A stretch of 48,296 bases of DNA from CAZGSN01 sp964371655 (GTDB lineage: Bacteria > Desulfobacterota > Binatia > HRBIN30): the NCBI GenBank assembly GCA_964371655.1, contig CAYJOD010000046.1, positions 1 to 48,296 on the forward strand. The letters are read 5' to 3'. The notes beneath the pieces are model-generated. The model did not search any database and was not told the origin of the DNA. It saw only the letters and a list, made by a program, of their open reading frames with translations. This document shows, piece after piece, positions 25,004-33,650 of the stretch. Numbering within the stretch: the stretch's first letter is position 1; every line of letters starts with the position of its first letter. The translations under genes were made by a program, and so were the position numbers.

Positions 25004-27058
25004 ATGCGGGCGTGGCTCGGACGTGTCGCTGCTGTCGCCTGCTTGCTGACTTGTGCCGCGGCGGCAGCGCTCCTGTTCGACCCGCAGCCGTACCTCGTCC
25101 ACGTCACGCTTCCGCTCTCGCCCGAGTGGCTGAAGCGACTCAACTTCTTGTCGCACCTGTATCCGGGCTACCCGCAGATCTCGTTGGTCTTGTGGGGCCT
25201 GATTGGCGCGGCCGTCCTGCTGGCATGGTGCTCATCGCGCTTCGAGCTCGGGGCGGATCGCGTCGACGCCGAGGCGATGGCGTCTGTGTCTACGCCAACG
25301 GCGACGATGCCCACCGTCCTGCTGGCCGTCGCCGCCGTTGCCCACGTTGCACTCTGGCTGGCTCTGGCGCTCGACTACTACCACTGGCTGATGTTCGACG
25401 CCTGGATGGTCAGCCTGTTGCTTTGCGGCTGGCTCTGGAAACGCGTGCACAACCACCGTGGCGGCACGGTTGCGTATCCGTTCGACCTGCGCGAGGTGAC
25501 CTTCCTGGTCGTCCTCGGTGCGATCTTCATCCTCTACTGCGGCTACGATCTCGGGCATTGGCGTTACTCGTTCATGGGCGACGAGTTCGGCTTCTGGGGT
25601 TACGCCCGCTACGCGGTGCAGAACAAACTACCGGACGGCCGTCCGGGTATCGTCAACGCGTTCACGCAGGAGGGGGTGGCGCTCTATCACCCGATGATGT
25701 GCACGCTCTACCAGAATTGGTTCATGCGCGTGCTCGGCATCAACGTGTTCGCGTGGCGCTTGAGCTCGGTAATCGCCGCGGTGCTGGCGCTGCCCGGGTT
25801 CTACCTCTTCTTGCGCGAAGCGATCAGCAAGCCGGCGGCGATCGCCGGCACGGTGATCCTGGCCGCCAACCACTACGTACTTACTTACGCGCACCACGGT
25901 CTCAACAACGTGCAGGTGCTGGCACCGACGCTGGCGGCGTTGGGCCTGTGGGTATGGGGGGCCAAGCGCGACGACGTGCTGGCGCTGTACGCCAGCGGCG
26001 TCGCCGCTGGGCTCGGGTTCTATACGTTCTACTCGTCGCGGCTCGCCGTCGCCTTCGTGATGCTCGGCTTCGTGCTGTTGCCGCGCGCACTGCCGGCGCG
26101 CCGCCGCCTGCCGATGCTCGCGGCGTTCGGGTTCGGTTTCGTGATCACGATGGTGCCGCTGATCGCGGCCTCGCCGCATTTCGTCGGCGACATGCTGCAT
26201 CAAACCGTCATGCGCACCGAGGCGTCGGAGACACTGGCGAATGAAAGCTCCGGCGCGCTCGAACGCCTATGGACGGGTCTTCTGAGCGATACGACCAGAA
26301 CCAAGTGGGAGGCCTGTTGGATCGATCCGTTCTGGAGTATGCGCGAAGGGCGCTTCATGTACGGCTCGTGGGCCGACAGTTGGGTGGCGAGCTTGTTCCT
26401 GGTCGGGCTAGTGTGGTCGGCCCTGCGCTGGCGGCGGCGACCGTTTCTGCTGTGGCTGTTGGCCGGTTATTTCGCCAGTGTCATCGGCATCGGCGTCCTC
26501 ACCCAGCACGCCTTCCCGACCGACACACGCATGCTGTTCCTGGTGCCGTTCTATGTGACGTTTGCGGTCCTGGCTCTCGACGTGATGCGAGCCGAGCTGC
26601 AAACCGGCGCGGCTGTACTGACCAAAGTCGGTGCGGTCTTCCTGGTGACAGCCACCCTCATCTCCGTAGCGGCGAACCAATACAGGTACGTCATCGAGTC
26701 GCCGGCCAAGTACTCCTTGGCGCAGCTGGGGTTGGTGACCAAGCTGGTGCAGATCAACCCTTCGGATCGGCACATCTACTTCGTGTCGCCGCCGATCTAC
26801 GACTTCAATATCCTCTACGACCTCGGGACCATGTACCTGTATGGCGACCGCGTCGAGATCATACGCACCGATACGATCGCGGCGGGCAACGAGCGCATCC
26901 AGCGCCCGGCGATCATCGTCTTCGCCAAGATGTTCCCCGAATCGACCGAGGACACGCTGGCGACGCTCAAGCAGCGCTATCCGGTCGATCGCTTCGAAAC
27001 CCATAGCGACGGCTCGGGCCATAACGTCGTGAAGGCGCTGTTCCTGAACGCCGACTGA
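25004..27058 (+). CDS. GT39-like membrane glycosyltransferase
   Basis: 684 residues with about a dozen hydrophobic helices and a soluble C-terminal ~130 residues. The first periplasmic loop carries MGDEFGFWGYARYA with Asp193-Glu194, the acidic pair typical of the ArnT/PMT/GT39 superfamily. A helix with SKPAAIAGTVILAANHYVL corresponds to SKPAALAGTFLWAVSSWNII of the paralogue at 17262. Expected role: transfer of a polyprenyl-phosphate sugar to a protein, lipid or polymer on the outer face of the inner membrane. Thr/Ser-rich secreted proteins encoded close by are possible acceptors, which is inference. The start ATG at 25004 has a poor ribosome site. Both sides are flanked by GGGGCTCGGG-type repeats. 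Confidence 0.85.
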   Translation: MRAWLGRVAAVACLLTCAAAAALLFDPQPYLVHVTLPLSPEWLKRLNFLSHLYPGYPQISLVLWGLIGAAVLLAWCSSRFELGADRVDAEAMASVSTPTATMPTVLLAVAAVAHVALWLALALDYYHWLMFDAWMVSLLLCGWLWKRVHNHRGGTVAYPFDLREVTFLVVLGAIFILYCGYDLGHWRYSFMGDEFGFWGYARYAVQNKLPDGRPGIVNAFTQEGVALYHPMMCTLYQNWFMRVLGINVFAWRLSSVIAAVLALPGFYLFLREAISKPAAIAGTVILAANHYVLTYAHHGLNNVQVLAPTLAALGLWVWGAKRDDVLALYASGVAAGLGFYTFYSSRLAVAFVMLGFVLLPRALPARRRLPMLAAFGFGFVITMVPLIAASPHFVGDMLHQTVMRTEASETLANESSGALERLWTGLLSDTTRTKWEACWIDPFWSMREGRFMYGSWADSWVASLFLVGLVWSALRWRRRPFLLWLLAGYFASVIGIGVLTQHAFPTDTRMLFLVPFYVTFAVLALDVMRAELQTGAAVLTKVGAVFLVTATLISVAANQYRYVIESPAKYSLAQLGLVTKLVQINPSDRHIYFVSPPIYDFNILYDLGTMYLYGDRVEIIRTDTIAAGNERIQRPAIIVFAKMFPESTEDTLATLKQRYPVDRFETHSDGSGHNVVKALFLNAD

Positions 27059-27123
27059 AAGCCGAAAACATCAGTTGCCGTCTGCGGTGACTGAGACGCC
27101 CTTCGAGACGGCGCCCGTAGGGT

Positions 27124-27198
27124 TGTTGTCAGTTTTCAGTTTTCGGTTTTCAGCCTGAACCACTGAACACTGAAAACTGAACGCTGAAGACTGAAACC
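27124..27198. repeat. GTTTTCAG/CTGAAAAC inverted spacer
   Basis: GTCAGTTTTCAGTTTTCGG on the left and ACTGAACACTGAAAACTGAA on the right, each from repeated 8-bp words; they can form a hairpin with a very short loop. It lies downstream of the glycosyltransferase and may act as its terminator. Confidence 0.85.
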
Positions 27199-27227
27199 CC
27201 GGTTTGCAAAAGTGCTGCTTTGAAAAT

Positions 27228-27380
27228 GGGGGCTGGAGACTCGGGGCTGGGGGCTCGGGAACCGAGTTTTCATCCTCTCAGGCGAAGCAGCAGCTTCATG
27301 ATGACTGTCTCAAAACCGGCCTGGGGCTCGGGAAGAGCTGGAAAGACCCAAACCCCGAGCCTCAAGCCACCAGCCCCAAG
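27228..27380. repeat. GGGGCTGGGGGCTCGGG / CCCCGAGCC inverted spacer
   Basis: Left arm about 27228-27258 (GGGGGCTGGAGACTCGGGGC type), right arm about 27350-27378 (CCCCGAGCCTCAAGCCACCA type). GTCTCAAAAC at 27307 resembles the outer arm of the element at 48027. No coding potential seen in 27059-27505. Confidence 0.75.
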
Positions 27381-27415
27381 TGAGTTTTGAAGCAGCAACC
27401 TTGTTAGGGAGCGGT

Positions 27416-27500
27416 GATTCGCGGGATCGCCCACACTCTGAGCCACTCGCGACAGGCACCTCAGCTTTCCAGAATGTTAAGGGGACGGTGTCCCTCTCGT
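27416..27500. repeat. Partial dispersed repeat and GGGACGGTGTCCC element
   Basis: AGGGAGCGGTGATTCGCGGG (27416 on) and the following ATCGCCCACACTCTGAGCC match the end of the repeat copies at 30763-30948 and 40212-40391. At 27469-27496 TCCAGAATGTTAAGGGGACG starts a second motif that recurs at about 35062. Confidence 0.65.
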
Positions 27501-27505
27501 CGCCA

Positions 27506-30457
27506 CTACGGTGCTGGGCAGGAGCTCAAGCTGTTGTTCAACGCCGACACCAGCTCTTGCATCGAGACCTCACCGTCATGGTTGAAGTCGCCGGCCGTGC
27601 ACGTGGACGGTGGTATCGAGAGGGTCGCGGCGTTCACGATGCTCACCATGTCGGTGATATCCACCTCGCCGTCGCCAGCGCAGTCTCCGGTGCAGGCAAT
27701 CCGCGTTGCCGTTGAAGTGGGAGTTGGAGTTGCCGTTCCCGTCGCTGATGTCGTGGGGCTCGGGGTCCCGGACGGCGACGGCGTTCCCGTGAACGTCGGT
27801 GAGACAGTCCCAGTCGGCGAGGCGGTCCCGGTGGGTGAAACGGTGCCGGTGGGCGAAGCGGTTTCCGTTGGTGAAGGGGTCGCGCTCATCGTCGATGAAG
27901 CGGTCGCGGTCGGCGAAGCGGTTGCCGTGGGCGACACGGTCGCGGTCGGCGAGACCGTTGCGGTTGGTGAAGCGGTTGCCGTCGGCGATGCGGTTGGGCT
28001 CGCGGAAGCTGACTGAGTCGGCGACGCGGTCGGCGTCAGCGATGGGGTCGGTGTCGGGGACGGGCTGTCGGTTGCGGTCACGGTTGCCGTGATCGTGCTC
28101 GTGGGGGTCGCGGTGAATGACGCGGTCGCGCTTGGCGACGGCGACGGAGTTAGCGTGTACGTCGGGGTTGCCGACGGCGTTACACTTGCGGTCGTCGTTG
28201 GCGTGGTCGTTGGGGTGCTGCTGGCGGACGCGGTCGCGGTTGTGGTCACTGTCGATGTCGCGGTTGCTGAGGAGGTTGGCGTTTGGGTTCGCGTCGACGT
28301 CGGTGAGATGGTTGCGGAGGCGGTGTGCGACGGCGTCGACGTAGGTGTCTCAGTGAAGGTCGCGGTATGGGTGGGCTGCGCAGTCGGTGTGCTGGTGGGG
28401 GTGTACGTCGGTGTTGCCGTGCTGCTCGCGGTCGCTGTGATTGTTGGCGTCCAGGTCTTCGTCGGTGTCTGAGTCGGCGTGAATGTCGACGTGCTTGTCG
28501 ATGTCCTTGTCGCTGTCGGGGTCTGCGTCGGCGTCTGCGTCGGCGTAGAAGAACGAGTCATGGTGTTGGTGCCCGTGGGAGTACTCGTCGCGGTCCCAGT
28601 TCGAGTGGGGCTCGAAGTCGCGGTGCGGGTGGGCGTGAGGGTCGGTGTTTGGGTTCTGCTGATGGTCGGGGTGATCGTCGCTGTCCGAGTCGTCGACGCG
28701 GTCGCGGTTCGAGTAGGAGTCAAGGAGGGAGAAAGCGTCGGCGTGCGTGTCTGCGACGGTGTAGGCGTGAGCGTCGGCGTCGAGGTGGCGGTTCGCGTCA
28801 GGGTCACCGTCGGCGATTGAGTCGCGGTACGGGTAGGGGTGAGGGTCGGCGTTCCCGTCCTGCTTGACGTGGGGGTAATCGATCCTGTGGGAGTCCTGGT
28901 TGGCGTCAGCGTCGCCGTCTGCGTCACCGTCCGAGTGACGGAAGACGTCGGCGTCGTTGAAGCGGTCGAGGTACGGGTGACCGTAGGAGTAGTGGATGGT
29001 GTCGCCGTCGGTGTCGGGGTCCTCGTGATCGTGGGGGTGATGGTTACGGTCGACGTAGAGGTTCGTGTAGGCGTCTGCGACGGCGTGCCCGATGGCGTCC
29101 GCGATGGCGTCTGTGTTGGGGTTTGCGACGGCGTCCGTGAGGCAGTGGTGGTCGGAGTGAACGAACTGGTCGGCGTCACGGTGCCGGTCCGCGTTGGCGT
29201 CGACGTCGGGGTCGAGGTTGGGGTCACCGTGCTCGTCAACGTCACCGTGCCGGTCGCCGTCTGAGTCGGAGTACGTGTAACCGTCCCCGTCTGCGACGGA
29301 GTCGGTGTAGCGGGGCCGCAGAGTCCATTGGGTAAGCAGCCGGTATTGGCCACGGGCAAACACGGTTGACCATCTGTCCCGGTACCGCACCCGCCCGTGC
29401 TGGGATTCGGTGGACCACAGGTATTGGTTCCACCCCCGCACTGACAGCAATCGGTAGGACTCAACGCGGTCGGCGTGGAGGTTTGTGTTTGGGTTGGGAC
29501 CCTGGTGCGGGTGTTGGTTGGGGTAGCAGTGGGGGTCACAGTCGCTGTCTGGGTGGGAGTGGGAGTGAAGACGACACAGATCCCATTTGCTTGGCAGACC
29601 GCGTCCGGCACGCGTAGACACGGCTGGCCATCCGTTCCGGTTCCACACTCGGCCGTGATGGGATCGGTTGGCCCGCAGGTACTGGTTCCACTCCCGCACT
29701 GGCAGCAGTCATTAGCCCCGGGAAGAGGGGTCGGCGTACGGGTTGGCGTCTGCGTCGGAGTCGAGGTCTGAGTCGACGTCGGCGTCTCCGTCCGCGTCGG
29801 CGTCTGCGTCGGAGTCTGCGTCGGGGTCGAGGTCGGAGTTTGCGTCGCGGTCGGAGTCTGCGTCGGAGTCTGCGTTGGCGTCTGCGTCGGAGTCCGAGTC
29901 GGAGTCTGCGTCGATGAAGGGGTGAGCGTCGGGGTCGAAGTCGGCGTGCGCGTCGGTGTCTGTGTAACCGTTCCGGTGCGCGTTACTGTTGGCGTAATCG
30001 TTGGCGATCCCACGAAAGCGACGACGGTGGCCACAACCTGATCGGTGGTGATCACGGTGTCGTTGAAATCCTGGTCTGTGTAGTCTTGTTCGTCGAGGAT
30101 TAGTTGGCCGCCTACGACCAACCCCTGCACCGTGGCGGTGCCGACAATAATCGAGGCGCTTTGATCCGTTCCAAAGGCTTGACCGAAGCTGAAGGCCGAG
30201 TCTCCCGCCACACCGGATGCGCTGAAGCCATTCATGCCCGTGACGCTGATTAGATTGATCTGCGCGGGATCCAGGGTGAACTTCAAGGTGGCGGCCGACA
30301 ATGTCGTTCCGTTTGGGTTAAGGGTGATCGTCAAGGTGGTGTTGCCACTGGTCGAAATCTGATTCGGGGCGACGGTTACAATCGGAGTCGCCAACGCCAC
30401 AGCTGACCACAGCAACGACACGACGTTCGCGATTGCCAGCTTGAAGAAGGCCGACAT
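27506..30457 (-). CDS. Thr/Pro-rich surface protein, cohesin-like N-terminal and dockerin-like C-terminal modules
   Basis: 983 residues from the ATG at 30457, which has a TGGAG site and gives a signal peptide (MSAFFKLAIANVVSLLWSAV). Residues 24-150 form a beta-rich module (VTVAPNQISTSGNTTLTITL, FTLDPAQINLISVTGMNG, DFNDTVITTDQVVATVV) that I call cohesin-like. Then long Thr/Pro/Ser repeats, broken by two Cys-rich modules (CCQCGSGTSTCGPTDP type, about 245-290 and 325-370), run to about 915. The end (918-983) holds two EF-hand loops (DCAGDGEVDITD, DFNHDGEVSMQE) as in dockerins. Two other proteins (45230, 46097) have the same modules in the opposite order. The exported location is clear; the role is inferred. 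The in-frame extension beyond 30457 is repeat sequence. Confidence 0.85.
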   Translation of the reverse strand: MSAFFKLAIANVVSLLWSAVALATPIVTVAPNQISTSGNTTLTITLNPNGTTLSAATLKFTLDPAQINLISVTGMNGFSASGVAGDSAFSFGQAFGTDQSASIIVGTATVQGLVVGGQLILDEQDYTDQDFNDTVITTDQVVATVVAFVGSPTITPTVTRTGTVTQTPTRTPTSTPTLTPSSTQTPTRTPTQTPTQTPTQTPTATQTPTSTPTQTPTQTPTRTETPTSTQTSTPTQTPTRTPTPLPGANDCCQCGSGTSTCGPTDPITAECGTGTDGQPCLRVPDAVCQANGICVVFTPTPTQTATVTPTATPTNTRTRVPTQTQTSTPTALSPTDCCQCGGGTNTCGPPNPSTGGCGTGTDGQPCLPVANTGCLPNGLCGPATPTPSQTGTVTRTPTQTATGTVTLTSTVTPTSTPTSTPTRTGTVTPTSSFTPTTTASRTPSQTPTQTPSRTPSGTPSQTPTRTSTSTVTITPTITRTPTPTATPSTTPTVTRTSTASTTPTSSVTRTVTQTATLTPTRTPTGSITPTSSRTGTPTLTPTRTATQSPTVTLTRTATSTPTLTPTPSQTRTPTLSPSLTPTRTATASTTRTATITPTISRTQTPTLTPTRTATSSPTRTGTATSTPTGTNTMTRSSTPTQTPTQTPTATRTSTSTSTFTPTQTPTKTWTPTITATASSTATPTYTPTSTPTAQPTHTATFTETPTSTPSHTASATISPTSTRTQTPTSSATATSTVTTTATASASSTPTTTPTTTASVTPSATPTYTLTPSPSPSATASFTATPTSTITATVTATDSPSPTPTPSLTPTASPTQSASASPTASPTATASPTATVSPTATVSPTATASPTATASSTMSATPSPTETASPTGTVSPTGTASPTGTVSPTFTGTPSPSGTPSPTTSATGTATPTPTSTATRIACTGDCAGDGEVDITDMVSIVNAATLSIPPSTCTAGDFNHDGEVSMQELVSALNNSLSSCPAP

Positions 30458-30615
30458 GCCGGCACTCCAGCTGACGCTGGCGGACGCGAACCAGCGCCCT
30501 CTCACCATTTGCTCAATCCACATCGGTTGCATGCCCCCAAAGGCGGAAAAACGTACCGTCGGCCCATACCACCGATAAGTGTTAGCTACAAGCCAGCGAA
30601 CCCGTTGGCGGTGGG

Positions 30616-30747
30616 TCAGTTTGATGTTTTCGTCCGATGTCATCCCGAGCGGAGCGAGGGATCTGCAGTGGAATGTAGTGCCCACCGTGATCCCGGAAGA
30701 TTCCTCGCCGCGGAAGTTGCGACGGCTCGGAATGACAATCAAACTGA
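30616..30747. mobile_element. Foldback element with TCAGTTTGAT ends, copy 1
   Basis: Outer ends TCAGTTTGAT (30616-30625) and ATCAAACTGA (30738-30747) are perfect inverted repeats; inside, GTCATCCCGAGC (30639-30650) faces GCTCGGAATGAC (30725-30736) with one mismatch. About 132 bp, no gene: MITE-like. The second copy is at 36901-37045. No target duplication seen. Confidence 0.75.
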
Positions 30748-30762
30748 CCCCCTACCAACCCA

Positions 30763-30948
30763 TTCCTACCAACATATTGAGAGAGGGTGAGCCGTGTGGA
30801 TGCATGGCCTGCCGCGCCGTGGGTCTACGGTAGCATTCACCCGGCGAACCGCTTGCTTACGCGCGCGGCTCTGTCCTGGCGAAAACCTGCGAATCTCGAC
30901 CGGAGCCGCGACCGTCAGGGAGCGGTGATTTCGTGGGATCTCCCACGC
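30763..30948 (+). repeat. ~185-bp dispersed repeat, copy 1
   Basis: It matches the reverse complement of 40212-40391 over most of its length, including GTGGATGCATGGCCTGCCG, CGCTTGCTTACGCGCGCGGC and GAGCCGCGACCGTCAGGGAG. It contains the TGACGGTCGCGGCTC core seen in many bacterial genomes as an intergenic repeat. Confidence 0.85.
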
Positions 30949-30998
30949 GTGTCCACCGAAGGGAAGGACTGATCTTGGATTGGTCGAAGATCGGACAT

Positions 30999-31113
30999 GA
31001 TTTCGTCGACACTAGGTCTCTGGCGATGTTGCTCGAAATCGGATTCACCGATGATGCCGACATGGTGAAAATCCCGTGAAGATTCCGTTGACACTGGATT
31101 TCAGGCGATGATA
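30999..31113 (+). repeat. Degenerate 82-bp direct repeat
   Basis: GATTTCGTCGACACTAGGTC (from 30999) and GATTCCGTTGACACTGGATT (from 31081) are followed by similar GGCGATG sequence. It lies upstream of the gene at 31184; no other signal noticed in 30949-31183. Confidence 0.5.
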
Positions 31114-31183
31114 CACGGGGTTGGCTTCCAACCGTGGCTCCCACGGCTTTCTAGAGCATATCCGTTGGCTGCGAGGGGGGTAA

Positions 31184-32527
31184 ATGGAACGAGGGACTTG
31201 TTCAATGGCTGTTCGTCTGACCCGTTTTCTAGTCGCCTACGCGGCCGTCGGGATGGTTTGGGCAGCGCTCGCGCTGCCCTTGGCGCATGCGCAATCTACG
31301 CCTACGCCGGGAGCAAACGATTGCTGCCAGTGCGACCTCTCGTGTGGCCCGGCCCTGAACCACGATTGCGGAGTGTGCCCCGTTGTCTACGGCGCCGTGT
31401 GCGCCAACGGCGCCTGCGTGCCGTTCACGGCGACACCCACGAGCAACGCCACCGTCACACCCACGTCCACTCCCACATCGACGACGACCAACACTCCGAC
31501 GATTACACCGACAGGAACAGAGACTCTCACACCTACGGAAACACCGACGTCGACTGTCACACTGACCGTCACGGTGACGCCGACACCTACAGTGACGCCG
31601 ACGGCAATCTACTGTTGCGAGGATCACGATCAAGGAACCTGCGGTCCGCCACCGACCCCTGGGCAAGCCTACTGCCTGTTCTCCGCTGTGGCGAAGCTCG
31701 GCATGACATGCCCGGACAACTCGGGCGTATGCGTGACTGTCACCCCGACAGTCACGCGGACTCCTACGCCGACTCTCACCGCTACCAAGACCTTGGCACC
31801 TGTCTGTACCCCCAACGGTCATCTCGACGTCAGTGATCCTACCAATCCCGGCGCGCCTCCCGAGCAATGCGATGATGGCAACACGCAGAATGGCGACACC
31901 TGCCCGAGCGACTGCCGCTACACCGTACCCGGTCCCAACCCCCGCCACACTCCGTTTGCCATCCGCGGCAGTAGCCGTAACCCGGATACCGACAAGCGCA
32001 GTTGTCAGCTGGAATGGTTCTTGGCCGATCAGCCAAACGTCAAGCGCGACAACCGGGCACCCAATCTACCGAGTTGGCGACAGGAGTGTAAGCCAGGAGA
32101 TCCCTGCCACCCAGGCTCAACCGGGAAATGCGTCTTCAGGGTGGTCCTGTGTCTGAACAACCGGGACGCCAGCCTCAAGAAATGCACGCCGCAGGGGATT
32201 CAATCCATAGATGTGCTGCGACCCCTCCCTGAAGACGATCTCACCAACTTGAGAAGTCTCGATATTGCGGCAGGCAGGCTTCTTGACCCAAGCATGCCGT
32301 ACCCAACACCAGCGCCTCTTTGCCCAATAGAGCCGGGTGAGTACCCCTACGTCTACTGCTGGCCATTGCCCCGCAACCAGGTGGATCTCTGCAGTGAGCC
32401 CTTTCCTATCGAGGTGGCGCTTGGTCAATCCGTGCTACTCAAGGTGAAGGCTGTCGGTATGCCAAATGAACAGGGCAGAAGAACAGCCAACCTCTCGAAG
32501 CTAGCGCTGACGTGTAAACCACAATGA
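31184..32527 (+). CDS. Secreted Cys-rich protein with Thr/Pro linkers and shared C-terminal domain
   Basis: 447 residues. The start is after GAGGGGGGTAA; an ATG 21 bp later also gives a good signal peptide (hydrophobic FLVAYAAVGMVWAALALPLA, cleaved near AHAQS). A Cys-rich module at 42-82 (NDCCQCDLSCGPALNHDCGV) is related to the two in the protein at 27506. A Thr/Pro linker, a second Cys cluster (140-185) and a DUF4215/Myxococcus Cys-rich-like segment (about 206-246, EQCDDGNTQNGDTCPSDC) follow. Residues 255-447 are the same Cys-rich C-terminal domain as in the giant protein: CQLEW, FRVVLCLNN, LCSEPFPIEV, SKLALTC. Exported; disulfide-rich; function unknown. Confidence 0.85.
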   Translation: MERGTCSMAVRLTRFLVAYAAVGMVWAALALPLAHAQSTPTPGANDCCQCDLSCGPALNHDCGVCPVVYGAVCANGACVPFTATPTSNATVTPTSTPTSTTTNTPTITPTGTETLTPTETPTSTVTLTVTVTPTPTVTPTAIYCCEDHDQGTCGPPPTPGQAYCLFSAVAKLGMTCPDNSGVCVTVTPTVTRTPTPTLTATKTLAPVCTPNGHLDVSDPTNPGAPPEQCDDGNTQNGDTCPSDCRYTVPGPNPRHTPFAIRGSSRNPDTDKRSCQLEWFLADQPNVKRDNRAPNLPSWRQECKPGDPCHPGSTGKCVFRVVLCLNNRDASLKKCTPQGIQSIDVLRPLPEDDLTNLRSLDIAAGRLLDPSMPYPTPAPLCPIEPGEYPYVYCWPLPRNQVDLCSEPFPIEVALGQSVLLKVKAVGMPNEQGRRTANLSKLALTCKPQ

Positions 32528-32734
32528 TGATGCCCCGGCTCGGACTCGACTTGAATTAGCCCAAAGACATCAGTTGGGCGACAAGGCTAGCTGCCCTCTC
32601 CCGCCCCACTTCCGGCGCTGCTTGGGTTGCGGGCGTCAGACCGCGATAGGGTTCTCGGGATTAGTCGCAAGACCTCTCCGCGGAGGAGCTCGACAAGCCA
32701 ACCCTTCAGGAACAACGCCAATGTTCGCGGCCCG

Positions 32735-33604
32735 TCACGTTGCCGTTTGTGCGCCCTCCACGAGCGGCGGGCGCACAAACAAGTCGGGCGGAAAATCGTT
32801 GTCGAAGCGGATGTGCTCGACGATCTGCTGCGCCGCCTTGGTCCCCAACAGCTTGTCGGTGTCGTCGACAGGAAAGAATTCGCGACGGCGTTCGCGCCGA
32901 ATGCCGTCGATGCTGCGGTAGTCATCGAACTCGCCACGCCAGAGCTTTTGGCGCAGGAACTCGGTCCGGATTTCACAAAAGACTCGATCGACGAGACCGG
33001 TTTCGACGTCGACATAGGCAACCACCCAGTTGGCCGGGACCGCAGCGGCGCTGTCGTAGTCGACGCGCAGCTTCTGCCAGCGCTTGGCGCCGTCGGAGTC
33101 ACTGCCCGCGTACGTCAGCTTGCCCGGAATCTCCGCGAGCACGAAAGGGACTTGGAACCAATACTCGGCGCTCACCGCGTCGAAGCGCGTGAAGGCGGTG
33201 CTACGTTCGTCTGTCAGCGGGCGCCCCGAACGCAGCATCCACCAATCCAAGCCGTCGAGTCCGAACAGCAGCTCTTCTTCCAGGCCAATCGATTCGAGGC
33301 GGCTCTTGGCGCCGGCATGCAGCAGCAGCTTGTGCAAGAAGATCGTCTCCGACGTCGCATTGCCGCGCAAGTCGAAGATGGTGAACGTCGAGATGAACGA
33401 GGCGTCGCGATGGCGTGCCCACGTCGGCCAGCCGCCGGCCGCCGCAATCGCACGCGCCAACAGCTGTCCCGCCTGATCGTCGGGGAGAGTGAGCACGGCG
33501 CCGGCCACGTGCGCCGCGTCGAGGACGGCGGTCGCGGGCTCCGGACCACGGCTACAAGCGCTGAAGCTGAGAAGCAAAAGTGGGATGACATCTCGTCGCA
33601 GCAT
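32735..33604 (-). CDS. Predicted lipoprotein downstream of a cytochrome c gene
   Basis: 289 residues with a lipoprotein signal (MLRRDVIPLLLLSFSAC, acylated Cys17). The mature part begins with GQLLARAIAAAGGWPTWARH and continues as a mainly beta domain with many Phe/Trp (FISTFTIFDLRGN, YWFQVPFVLAEIPGK, VDVETGLVDRVFCEIRTEFL). That pattern recalls periplasmic lipid-binding LolA-like or DUF6503-type proteins, but the match is weak. It lies 46 bp downstream of the triheme cytochrome gene on the same strand, so co-expression is likely. 32528-32734 has no feature I can support. Confidence 0.7.
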   Translation of the reverse strand: MLRRDVIPLLLLSFSACSRGPEPATAVLDAAHVAGAVLTLPDDQAGQLLARAIAAAGGWPTWARHRDASFISTFTIFDLRGNATSETIFLHKLLLHAGAKSRLESIGLEEELLFGLDGLDWWMLRSGRPLTDERSTAFTRFDAVSAEYWFQVPFVLAEIPGKLTYAGSDSDGAKRWQKLRVDYDSAAAVPANWVVAYVDVETGLVDRVFCEIRTEFLRQKLWRGEFDDYRSIDGIRRERRREFFPVDDTDKLLGTKAAQQIVEHIRFDNDFPPDLFVRPPLVEGAQTAT

Positions 33605-33650
33605 CGTAAGTCGCTTGCTCGGCGTCGCACAGCTGCGGGCCGCCTGTCAA

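Noticed and set aside
28089..29264. Val/Gly-rich plus-strand frames opposite the 27506-30457 gene
   Set aside because: Antisense reading of Thr/Pro codons gives Val/Gly repeats; no start signals and no conserved module.
28350..29699. Long alternative minus-strand frame (about 449 codons) rich in Asp, His and Asn
   Set aside because: It is a frame shift of the Thr/Pro linker DNA of the protein at 27506; no signal peptide, ribosome site or domain, and the composition simply mirrors the repeat codons.
30857..31144. Minus-strand frame containing SPLPDGRGS
   Set aside because: The peptide comes from the dispersed TGACGGTCGCGGCTC repeat, which is intergenic in many genomes.
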